Source: a bacterium (GTDB lineage Bacteria; Actinomycetota; Actinomycetes; Actinomycetales; Actinomycetaceae). Taken from it: a stretch of 9,988 bases of DNA. The position numbers and the translations under genes are program-made. Every line of letters begins with the position of its first letter. Position 1 is the first letter of the stretch. The notes beneath the pieces are model-generated. The model made no database searches, was not told the origin of the DNA, and worked only from the letters and a program-made list of their open reading frames with translations. This document shows, piece by piece, positions 1 to 5,516 of the stretch. The stretch lies in assembly GCA_030544165.1 (NCBI GenBank), contig JAUNRP010000061.1, forward strand, positions 1 through 9,988. Reading direction: 5' to 3'.

Positions 1-799
1 GCCACGGCGCGAACGGGGTGAGCCACCACAGCGCCGCACCAAGGGCGGTGGCGCTGAGCACCCCGCCGATGAAGCCCTCCCACGTCTTGTTGGGGCTGAC
101 GCGCGGGGCGATGGCATGCCGCCCGAGGGTCTTGCCCCAGATGTACTGCAGTACGTCCGAGCCCTGCACCACGATCACCAGGAAGAGGAGGAGGTTGGCG
201 CCCGCGGGGCCACCGGTCCCGGGGGCGGAGCCATCGGCGAAGTCGCGGCCGTGTTCCATGGACACCGGCAACTGGAGGAGCGCCGGGGCGTGGCTGAGGG
301 CGTAGACACACACCATGAGTGACCACTGCACCACCGAGGTGCGGGCCAGGAACCCCCGGGTCTCACCCACGAGTGCGCTCCGCGCTGGCAGGAAGAGGAA
401 TGCGTAGACCGGGATGAAGACCGAGAAGAACCCGTACCAGTGTTGCCACACGGAGACGTAGTGCAGCGGCAGGATCAGCCAGAACATCATCACGAGAGCC
501 GCGTGGTCCTGCTGGGTGGTGGGGGAGATGGTGATGAACTCCCGCAGCGCGAGGAAGGAGAGCACCATGAACAGGGCGACGGTCGCCGTCTCGCCGATCG
601 CGAGGGCCGCCGCGATCACGCCGATCATGATCCACCAGGCCCACACCCGCAGGCGCAGGTTGGTGATCAGCCCGCGGTGCTTCTCCCCGCGGAGCCTCAT
701 CGAGAGCACGACGGTGACGATCGTGGCGAGTACGAGCACCGCGCCCACGCCCGCGAGCAGTATCCAGCCGCTCTGGTCGATCAGTCCGATGGTGGGCAT
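1..799 (-). CDS. CDP-diacylglycerol synthase-like membrane protein (phosphatidate cytidylyltransferase), 3' end outside window
   Basis: About 266 residues are visible before the reading frame leaves the window at position 1, so the C-terminus is missing. The protein starts MPTIGLIDQSGW and is strongly hydrophobic, with about seven likely membrane helices. Near the visible end it has a run reading SPNKTWEGFIGG, which matches the conserved K-W-E-G-GG loop of CdsA-type enzymes. These make CDP-diacylglycerol from phosphatidic acid and CTP in the membrane. The classical CdsA signature (S-x-K-R-x4-K-D) lies further C-terminal and cannot be checked here. The ATG at 799-797 shares its A with the TGA of the upstream acyltransferase frame (TGATG), so translation is probably coupled. 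Length and context fit the YnbB-type paralogue rather than a housekeeping cdsA, but this is inference. Confidence 0.85.
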   Translation of the reverse strand, partial: MPTIGLIDQSGWILLAGVGAVLVLATIVTVVLSMRLRGEKHRGLITNLRLRVWAWWIMIGVIAAALAIGETATVALFMVLSFLALREFITISPTTQQDHAALVMMFWLILPLHYVSVWQHWYGFFSVFIPVYAFLFLPARSALVGETRGFLARTSVVQWSLMVCVYALSHAPALLQLPVSMEHGRDFADGSAPGTGGPAGANLLLFLVIVVQGSDVLQYIWGKTLGRHAIAPRVSPNKTWEGFIGGVLSATALGAALWWLTPFAPW

Positions 800-1509
800 C
801 AGGCCTCCTCGTTGGGGGTGGCGTCCGCTGGCTGGGTGGCGTCCGTCGGTTGGGTGGTGCCTGCTGGTTCGGGGGCACCCCTCGGGGCATGAGAATCGGC
901 CAGCTCCCCGGCCAGTTCCGCGTCCGACTCGTCGGCGGGATTCGGCACGGCCTCCACGAGGAGGAGGCGTGCTCGCTCGAGGAAGTCCTCGTCGGACTCG
1001 TCTGGCTGGAGTTCGATCGACGGGAGAAAGCTGATCGTCGCGAGCATCGGGACCGGGATCACTCCGCCCTTGGGCAGCATCCGGCCGAGATTCGCGAGGC
1101 CCACGGGAATCACCGGAACGTGGGGGCGTTCGCGAGCGAGGCGGGCCAGACCCCGCTGGAACGGCGCGATCTCGTGGCCGTCACCGCGGGTGCCCTCGGG
1201 GAAGATCACGAGGGAGTCGCCCGCATCGAGCACCGCGAGCATTCCATCCAGTTGGCTCCCGGGCTTCTTCGCGGGGTCCTTTGCCTCGGGCTCCTCGTCG
1301 TGGGAAGAGCCCTTTCCCCGGTCAACGAGGTAGGGGTGGAAGAGCGCGGTCGCGATCCGCCCCCGCAGCCCCGAGCCCCAGTAGTCCGCGGCCGCGATCG
1401 GCCGCACGCGCTCGCGAACCCCGCCAGGCAGGACCGCCCAGAGGGTGAGGAAGTCCAGGTGGCTGGAGTGGTTGGCAAAGTACACGGCCTGACGGGGGAG
1501 GTCGAGCAC
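799..1509 (-). CDS. 1-acyl-sn-glycerol-3-phosphate acyltransferase-type protein (PlsC/LPLAT core), N-terminus out of frame
   Basis: This 236-residue frame carries the acyltransferase core. It has the NHSSHLD block with the catalytic H14-x4-D19 pair, the AAADYW segment (residues 39-44), FPEGTRG (103-109) for glycerol-3-phosphate binding, and LPKGGVIPVP (145-154). Such enzymes acylate lysophosphatidic acid to phosphatidic acid, the substrate of the CdsA-like enzyme encoded next. The first in-frame start is the GTG at 1509, only 13 codons before the catalytic His. That is too short compared with relatives, which have an N-terminal helix before the H-x4-D block. That helix is encoded in another frame at 1510-1682 (separate entry), so the gene appears to need a one-base shift. 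The tail (residues 190-236) is acidic, low in complexity and contains a TQPxDATQPADAT repeat. The TGA at 801-799 overlaps the start of the next gene. Confidence 0.8.
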   Translation of the reverse strand: MLDLPRQAVYFANHSSHLDFLTLWAVLPGGVRERVRPIAAADYWGSGLRGRIATALFHPYLVDRGKGSSHDEEPEAKDPAKKPGSQLDGMLAVLDAGDSLVIFPEGTRGDGHEIAPFQRGLARLARERPHVPVIPVGLANLGRMLPKGGVIPVPMLATISFLPSIELQPDESDEDFLERARLLLVEAVPNPADESDAELAGELADSHAPRGAPEPAGTTQPTDATQPADATPNEEA

Positions 1510-1682
1510 CGTGGTGGTGACGGGGCAGGACTGGAGGTAGCGCCGGGGGCGGAGGCGGGGGAGTTGGTGGAACCCGAGCCGGAACCGGAGGCGGTGTCGG
1601 AGCTGGCGGGCGGCCCCATGACCGGGCGCGCCCCCGTCACCAGCCGCGTGGCGAAGGCGACGGCGGAGCGAGCCGTCCTCAT
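1510..1682 (-). pseudogene. Displaced N-terminal segment of the acyltransferase (apparent frameshift)
   Basis: An ATG at 1682-1680 overlaps the TGA of the upstream phosphatidyltransferase as ATGA, the usual arrangement of a coupled operon gene. It opens the peptide MRTARSAVAFATRLVTGARPVMG, which resembles the N-terminal helix of YnbA-associated acyltransferases (a pattern like xxxKLLTGVRxxW that precedes the NHxSHLD block). This frame then turns into a Ser/Gly/Pro-rich stretch and, without meeting a stop, no longer matches the family. The acyltransferase core continues in a different frame. The offset equals one missing base in the DNA, or a -1 ribosomal shift. G runs on the plus strand at 1545-1549 and 1557-1561 lie in the likely interval. 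The cause could be a real mutation, a sequencing error or programmed frameshifting; the sequence alone cannot decide. Confidence 0.6.
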
Positions 1683-2380
1683 GCCCCGGCGCCCCCCTGC
1701 GCCTCGCGGGCGCGGAGTGCGGCCACGATCCGGTTGAGCCTGACCACCACCGTCACTGCTGCGCCCACCGCGATGACGGTGACAGCCACCGCGAACACGA
1801 TCCCGCGGGGCCAGCCGAGGGCCGGCTCCGCGATGGAGAGGAGGGCAGCGGCCACCAGCACCCACATGCGCGGGGGCTTGGCCATCGGCCCGCCGAAGAA
1901 GTTCCCCACCCCGTTCGCCGCCCCCAACGTGCGCACATAGGCGGTGAGCAGGGCGAGCGCGGCAGCGAGCCAGCCGAGGCCCACCCCGATGTCCACTCCG
2001 CCGGCGGTCCAGACGCCCGCGGTGGCGTAGCCGGCGGCGGCGATCACCACCAGATCGGCGATCCGATCGGGGAGCTCGTTGAACAGATCCCCCGTGGCGG
2101 AGCGCATGCCGCGCTCCACGGCGAGCATGCCGTCGAGCATGTTGAGGAGCAGACGGAGCGGAAGCAGCACCGCAACTGCCACGAGCAACGCGACCCGAGC
2201 TCCGCCGTCGACGAATGCGGATGTGACGAGTGCGGCGGCGCCGAGCGCGGCCACGAGCACCGAGATCACGGAGATCGAGTTGGGGGTGAGGCGGAGGGCG
2301 GCGAGCGCGTCCGCGGCCCTGGATGCCCAGGTGGACGAGCGTTGCGGGATGGTGCGGCGGTCCTGGCCCTGCGTGGTCAT
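1679..2380 (-). CDS. CDP-alcohol phosphatidyltransferase family protein (YnbA-like)
   Basis: The 233-residue membrane protein joins an alcohol to the phosphatidyl group of CDP-diacylglycerol; the alcohol cannot be predicted. The family motif D-x2-D-G-x2-A-R-x8-G-x3-D-x3-D is recognisable at residues 80-105. Here it reads N80-x2-D83-G84-x2-A87-V88-x8-G97-x3-N101-x3-D105, with two metal-ligand Asp positions changed to Asn and the Arg changed to Val. From memory, the NxxDGMLAxE...G...NEL form is typical of the YnbA-like branch rather than of PgsA or PssA. Five or six hydrophobic helices surround the motif. The start chosen is the ATG at 2380, giving MTTQGQDRR. An upstream ATG at 2533 would add a Pro/Arg-rich extension crossing the divergent promoter region. 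There is no Shine-Dalgarno, but TACCCT lies 6 nt upstream, suggesting a leaderless mRNA. It is the first gene of the minus-strand operon. Confidence 0.85.
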   Translation of the reverse strand: MTTQGQDRRTIPQRSSTWASRAADALAALRLTPNSISVISVLVAALGAAALVTSAFVDGGARVALLVAVAVLLPLRLLLNMLDGMLAVERGMRSATGDLFNELPDRIADLVVIAAAGYATAGVWTAGGVDIGVGLGWLAAALALLTAYVRTLGAANGVGNFFGGPMAKPPRMWVLVAAALLSIAEPALGWPRGIVFAVAVTVIAVGAAVTVVVRLNRIVAALRAREAQGGAGA

Positions 2381-2386
2381 GGCCCA

Positions 2387-2392
2387 AGGGTA
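2387..2392 (-). promoter_or_regulatory. Candidate -10 hexamer, leaderless start of the phosphatidyltransferase
   Basis: On the minus strand TACCCT (TAnnnT) is followed by exactly 6 nt and then the ATG at 2380. This places transcription start at the A of the start codon. No Shine-Dalgarno and no convincing -35 box are visible. Confidence 0.5.
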
Positions 2393-2498
2393 GGGGGTCC
2401 GGGCGCGGCGGGTGATGCAGCGCCACTCTGGGCGCGGGTGGTGTGGGGTGGGCGTGGCACGGGTGGTGAGCGGAGGGCCCGGCGCGGGCGGGCCTGGC

Positions 2499-2512
2499 GC
2501 GCGGTACCGCGC
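2499..2512. promoter_or_regulatory. 14-bp perfect palindrome abutting the -10 box (possible operator)
   Basis: GCGCGGTACCGCGC is a perfect inverted repeat whose last base is the first base of the CATAAT hexamer of the rightward promoter. A dimeric regulator bound here would block RNA polymerase. In GC-rich DNA such a palindrome can also arise by chance, so the role is inferred only from position. Confidence 0.3.
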
Positions 2513-2517
2513 ATAAT
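2512..2517 (+). promoter_or_regulatory. Candidate -10 hexamer, leaderless start of the DedA-like gene
   Basis: CATAAT is followed by GGGCCC (6 nt) and the ATG at 2524. This is the spacing expected when transcription starts at the first base of the start codon. No ribosome binding site is present upstream of the ATG. Confidence 0.55.
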
Positions 2518-2523
2518 GGGCCC

Positions 2524-3150
2524 ATGACCGCACAGAGTTCCCGCAGTCCAGCGGTATCCCACGCTGTGGCGGCGGTGTGGGGCGCCGCGGAGGCGACGGC
2601 GTTCTTCATCGTGCCGGACGTGTGGCTCTCCCGCGTGGCGATGCGATCGCGCAGGGAGGCGCTCGCGGCCTCGGTGAGTGCAGTGGCCGGAGCGGTGGCC
2701 GGGGGGATCGCCACCTACGCCTGGGCGCGGCGCACGCCGCCGGAGGAATCGCGCGAGGCACTCCGAAAGCTCCCCGCGATCTCGGGGGAGATGGTGGACC
2801 GCTGCGTGGCGGAGATCGATGCCCGCGGCAACCGGGCGATGCTCACCGGACCCCTGCGGGGCGTGCCCTACAAGCTCTATGCGCGGGCGGCCGGTGTGCG
2901 CGGCCTCTCCCTGCCGGGCTTCGCCCTCTGGTCCATCCCCGCCCGGATTCCGCGTTTCCTGGCGGTGAGCGCGGCGTCGTCGTGGATCCACGGGAGGGCC
3001 AGGGCGCGGCTGGGCGAGAACGTGACCCGGCGGATCTCCGGCCCCGCACACGCGGCGTTCTGGGTGGCCTTCTACGCGTGGTACCTGAACACGGTGGGGC
3101 GTGAGGACCGTGAGGCTGAAGCGCCGCCAGATCTCCGTGGCGCCCGATAG
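2524..3150 (+). CDS. Integral membrane protein, DedA/YqaA (SNARE-associated/VTT)-like
   Basis: This 208-residue protein is not assignable by a single diagnostic motif, but its layout resembles small YqaA/DedA-type proteins. It has an N-terminal re-entrant hydrophobic stretch with an embedded acidic residue (WGAAEATAFFIVPD, residues 19-32), a Gly/Ala-rich helix (51-66), and a central loop GPLRGVPYKLYA (109-120). A Pro/Arg-rich helix start (SIPARIPRF, 137-145) and a C-terminal helix (173-190) follow. DedA proteins move lipid carriers or phospholipids across the cytoplasmic membrane, which would suit its position divergent from a phospholipid synthesis operon. That functional link is inference. 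Its stop codon TAG (3148-3150) also forms the first three bases of the -10-like hexamer of the next gene. A plain membrane protein of unknown function is the alternative. Confidence 0.7.
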   Translation: MTAQSSRSPAVSHAVAAVWGAAEATAFFIVPDVWLSRVAMRSRREALAASVSAVAGAVAGGIATYAWARRTPPEESREALRKLPAISGEMVDRCVAEIDARGNRAMLTGPLRGVPYKLYARAAGVRGLSLPGFALWSIPARIPRFLAVSAASSWIHGRARARLGENVTRRISGPAHAAFWVAFYAWYLNTVGREDREAEAPPDLRGAR

Positions 3151-3153
3151 TCT
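3148..3153 (+). promoter_or_regulatory. Candidate -10 hexamer, leaderless start of the DUF6440-like gene
   Basis: TAGTCT (TAnnnT) lies exactly 6 nt before the ATG at 3160, and its TAG is the stop codon of the preceding gene. GATAGT at 3146-3151 is an alternative with 8 nt spacing. There is no Shine-Dalgarno before the ATG. Confidence 0.4.
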
Positions 3154-3159
3154 CGCAGC

Positions 3160-3363
3160 ATGGCGAAGGAGAAGAACAAGCGGTTCGAGATCATGCTCCA
3201 GGAGAGTCGCGGATTCGGGGAGACCCAACAGATCCTCCGAGACACGGTCACGGGCGTGTGCTACCTCGTGGCCACCTCCGGATACGGCTGCGGAATCACG
3301 CCGCTGCTGAATGTGGATGGATCGCCGGTGGTGGACCGGACGGTGTCCACGCTGAATCAGTAG
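3160..3363 (+). CDS. Small DUF6440-like protein
   Basis: The 67-residue product begins MAKEKNKRFEIML and contains the order RF-xxx-(9)-QILRDTVTGVCYLV-xxx-GYGCGITPLLNVDGSPVV. This resembles the small family I recall as DUF6440: a basic start, an I-x-D-xx-TGVxYL strand and a GYGxGxTPLLxxDGxPV end. Its function is unknown. It has no membrane segment and no signal peptide, and looks like a small beta-rich cytoplasmic protein. It lies 9 nt after the membrane protein gene in the same orientation, so the two may be co-transcribed, but it also has its own possible leaderless promoter. The family assignment comes from pattern memory and was not tested by search. Confidence 0.75.
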   Translation: MAKEKNKRFEIMLQESRGFGETQQILRDTVTGVCYLVATSGYGCGITPLLNVDGSPVVDRTVSTLNQ

Positions 3364-3456
3364 GCGGAGTCGGGGAGCGGGCTACGGGCGGAAGCCCCAC
3401 CAAGCGCGGCATCTCACCAGGCCGAACATCCCGCGTTACCAAAATGGGACTCTCAC

Positions 3457-3527
3457 GTCACCCGGAGTTCACCCTGCCCTCACCTGCGTTCACCCTCTCC
3501 TCACGGGGAGTCACCCCGCGGTCACCC
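3457..3527 (+). promoter_or_regulatory. PHO box array: seven direct repeats for PhoP binding upstream of phnD
   Basis: TCAC cores occur at 3458, 3469, 3480, 3490, 3501, 3511 and 3522, that is with steps of 11, 11, 10, 11, 10 and 11 bp. Several units read GTTCACC or GTCACCC (3467-3473, 3488-3494, 3510-3516, 3521-3527). This is the direct-repeat unit bound by the response regulator PhoP in Streptomyces and relatives under phosphate starvation. The array ends 8 bp before the -10 hexamer at 3536 and covers the place of the -35 box, as expected for an activator that contacts RNA polymerase. The rest of the gap (3364-3456) shows no clear gene or terminator. Confidence 0.8.
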
Positions 3528-3535
3528 TGGCTCCT

Positions 3536-3541
3536 TAGGTT
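3536..3541 (+). promoter_or_regulatory. Candidate -10 hexamer of the phnDCE promoter
   Basis: TAGGTT fits TAnnnT. No TTGACA-like -35 lies 17 bp upstream; that place is occupied by the last PHO-box repeats. Transcription would start near 3548, leaving a leader of about 60 nt before phnD. Confidence 0.5.
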
Positions 3542-3609
3542 GCAAGTGCTGTCGGGGGCACCAGATCCGGCTCGCCCCTGAGAACCGAGCGATGAAAGGC
3601 AGCCACTGC

Positions 3610-4617
3610 ATGTTCCAGAACTCGAAGAAGGCGATCCTCGCCCTCGTTGCCGCAGGTGCACTCGCACTCGCGGCCTGTGGGGGAGACAACGGCGGGAACG
3701 GCGGTGACGGCGGGGGAGCCGCGCCAGCTGACCCCCAGACCAACCAGACCGAGAACGGCGGGGCGGGCGCTGAGGGCGCCGAGTCCGGAACCATCCGAAT
3801 CACCGGCGTCCCGGCCGAGGAGGCCGCGGCGCTCGAGTCCAAGTTCGAGCTCCTCATGGAGGTGATTGGCGCGGAGACCGGCTGGGAGGTCACGTTCAAC
3901 AACTCCACCGACTACGCAGCGGTGATCGAGGCCCTCAACGCCGGCCAGGCAGACATGGCCATCGGTTCCCCGTTCTCCTACGTGCGCGCCTCGGACCAGT
4001 GCGATTGTGTGGAGGCGCTCGGTGGCCGCATCGAGGAGCAGGGTGAGGAGGCCGGCTACGAGTCCTACGCGCTCGTTCGCCCCGGCTCGGACATCCAGAC
4101 CCTCGCCGATTCCGCGGGCCGCGATGTCTGCTACGTGGACCCGGGCTCCACCTCCGGCTTCCTCTACCCCTCGGCCGGCATGCTCGAGGCCGGCCTCGAT
4201 CCCGAGGGTGACGTCACCGCCCACTACATGGGCTCCCACGACGGCGCCGTGCTCGCGCTCCTGGACGGCCAGTGCGATATGGCCTTCGCCTATGACTCCA
4301 TGGTCGAGGTACTCATGCCCGGCCGCGGCGAGCTGAGCGAGGACGATTACGAAGTCATCTGGAAGTCCCCCCTCATCCCCGCCTCGCCCATCTACATGAA
4401 CACGGACACCCTCCCCCAGGAGGTCCAGGACACCCTGCGCGCGATGTTCGATCGCAACCTCATCAACGTGGACAACCTCGTTGCCGAGGGCTACTGCGAT
4501 TCCGTGGACGAGTGCACCCTCCCGGAGGACTCCTACGAGTACACCCCGGTGGATGACTCGATCTACGACGGCATCCGCCAGGTCTGCGAGATCACCGAGG
4601 CGTCCGCCTGCTCCTGA
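3610..4617 (+). CDS. phnD: Phosphonate/phosphate ABC transporter substrate-binding lipoprotein
   Basis: The 335-residue protein has a lipoprotein signal: basic MFQNSKK, a hydrophobic core and the lipobox LAAC with Cys23. A Gly/Asn/Asp-rich linker (24-58) follows before the binding domain. Ligand-pocket features of PhnD/PtxB proteins are visible: Y102 in STDYAAVIEAL, GSPFSY with Y124, DPGSTSGFLYPS (178-188) with S180/T181/S182 to hold the phosphonate group, and H210 in MGSHDGAV. It captures phosphonate, phosphite or phosphate outside the cell and passes it to the fused permease. Eight cysteines lie after Cys23 (131, 133, 174, 222, 296, 302, 326, 334), unusual for the family. The ATG at 3610 is chosen because AAAGG lies 10 nt upstream; an ATG at 3592 would add six residues (MKGSHC). 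It is first in phnD-C-E behind a PHO-box promoter. Confidence 0.92.
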   Translation: MFQNSKKAILALVAAGALALAACGGDNGGNGGDGGGAAPADPQTNQTENGGAGAEGAESGTIRITGVPAEEAAALESKFELLMEVIGAETGWEVTFNNSTDYAAVIEALNAGQADMAIGSPFSYVRASDQCDCVEALGGRIEEQGEEAGYESYALVRPGSDIQTLADSAGRDVCYVDPGSTSGFLYPSAGMLEAGLDPEGDVTAHYMGSHDGAVLALLDGQCDMAFAYDSMVEVLMPGRGELSEDDYEVIWKSPLIPASPIYMNTDTLPQEVQDTLRAMFDRNLINVDNLVAEGYCDSVDECTLPEDSYEYTPVDDSIYDGIRQVCEITEASACS

Positions 4618-4636
4618 TCCCGCAACCCCCCTTTGG

Positions 4637-4680
4637 AGCGTGGGCCGGTGGCGATCCGCCGGCCCACGCTGCCCCATTTT
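4637..4680 (+). terminator. Strong hairpin with T tract between phnD and phnC (attenuator or mRNA stabiliser)
   Basis: AGCGTGGGCCGG (4637-4648) pairs perfectly with CCGGCCCACGCT (4659-4670). The stem can extend by a T-G wobble and two G-C pairs to a CGAT tetraloop. TTTT follows at 4677-4680. Its place directly after the binding-protein gene suggests partial termination or protection of the phnD mRNA from 3' decay, giving more PhnD than PhnC/PhnE. It may not terminate fully, since phnC lies in the same unit with no other promoter seen. Confidence 0.7.
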
Positions 4681-4717
4681 CCGCCGGCGTCTCCCGGCCC
4701 GATGAGAAGAGAGTGAC

Positions 4718-5515
4718 GTGAGCGAGCCCGCCCTGCACAGCCCCTCCCCCTTTCCCGACGACGCAACTCACCTCGCGCTCGAGAACGTCACCAAGATCTT
4801 TCCCCCCTCCACTATCGCGTCCGACGACGTCACCCTCACCTTCCAGCCCGGCAGCTTCAACATCCTGCTGGGACTCTCCGGCTCGGGGAAGTCCACGCTG
4901 CTGCGCCTCATCAACGGCCTCCACCAGCCCACGTCCGGCACGGTGACCGTGCTCGGGGAGACCATCTCCGGGGCTCGTCCGGAGACCGTGCGGAGACTGC
5001 GCCGGGACATCGGCATGATCTTCCAGCAGTTCCACCTCGTGGGCTCGATGTCCACCCTCGAGAACGTCTGCTCCGGCGCACTGGGCGCCCTCCGCGGCCC
5101 CCGGCTCGGCCTGTTCAGTTATCCCAAGGAACTGCGCGAGTTCGCCCTTGACCAGCTCGAGCGCGTGGGGCTCGCCGATCAGCGCTTCCAACGCGCGGAC
5201 ACCCTCTCCGGCGGGCAGCAGCAGCGCGTGGCGGTGGCCCGTGCCCTGGTGCAGAGGCCCAAGATCCTGCTCGCGGACGAACCCGTGGCCTCGCTCGATC
5301 CGAAGTCCTCGGACGCCGTCATGCAGTTGATCGCGCGGATCGCCGAGGAGGACTCCCTCACCGTGGTGTGCTCGCTGCACCAGGTGGAGGTGGCCATGCA
5401 GTGGGGGGATCGCATCATCGGGCTCCGGAGCGGATCGGTCACGCTGGACGCCGACGCGGCGGACGTGACCACGGAAGTGGCGATGGACATCTACCGCTCG
5501 GTCGCAGGGACCTGA
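4718..5515 (+). CDS. phnC: Phosphonate/phosphate ABC transporter ATP-binding protein
   Basis: This 265-residue ATPase drives import through PhnE. It has all ABC motifs: Walker A GLSGSGKST (52-60), Q-loop Gln in FQQFHLVG (102-109), signature LSGGQQQR (163-170), Walker B ILLADEP (183-189), D-loop SLD (192-194) and H-loop His221 in CSLHQVEVA. The QQFHLVxxxxxLENVxxGxLG stretch is characteristic of PhnC within the ABC ATPases. An N-terminal extension of about 18 residues precedes the first strand. The start is GTG at 4718, with AGAAGAGAG just upstream as ribosome binding site. It ends one base before the phnE start, so translation of the two is probably coupled. Confidence 0.93.
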   Translation: MSEPALHSPSPFPDDATHLALENVTKIFPPSTIASDDVTLTFQPGSFNILLGLSGSGKSTLLRLINGLHQPTSGTVTVLGETISGARPETVRRLRRDIGMIFQQFHLVGSMSTLENVCSGALGALRGPRLGLFSYPKELREFALDQLERVGLADQRFQRADTLSGGQQQRVAVARALVQRPKILLADEPVASLDPKSSDAVMQLIARIAEEDSLTVVCSLHQVEVAMQWGDRIIGLRSGSVTLDADAADVTTEVAMDIYRSVAGT

Positions 5516-5516
5516 C

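Noticed and set aside
850..1737. Open plus-strand frame opposite the acyltransferase
   Set aside because: Its composition is the usual antisense shadow in GC-rich DNA, with no family motif. The minus-strand frame has clear catalytic motifs.
2381..2533. Upstream in-frame ATG giving a 51-residue extension of the phosphatidyltransferase
   Set aside because: The added peptide is Pro/Arg/His-rich, crosses the divergent promoters and runs past the other gene's start. The ATG at 2380 has a well-placed -10 hexamer.
1206..2714. Long open minus-strand frame of about 500 codons
   Set aside because: Most of it is an Arg/Ala/Pro-rich shadow of the phosphatidyltransferase and acyltransferase genes. Only its segment near 1560-1682 looks like real protein, and that is reported as the displaced N-terminus.
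3535..4677. Open minus-strand frame of 380 codons opposite phnD
   Set aside because: It mirrors phnD codon positions, lacks motifs and would run against the PHO-box promoter. phnD has full family features.
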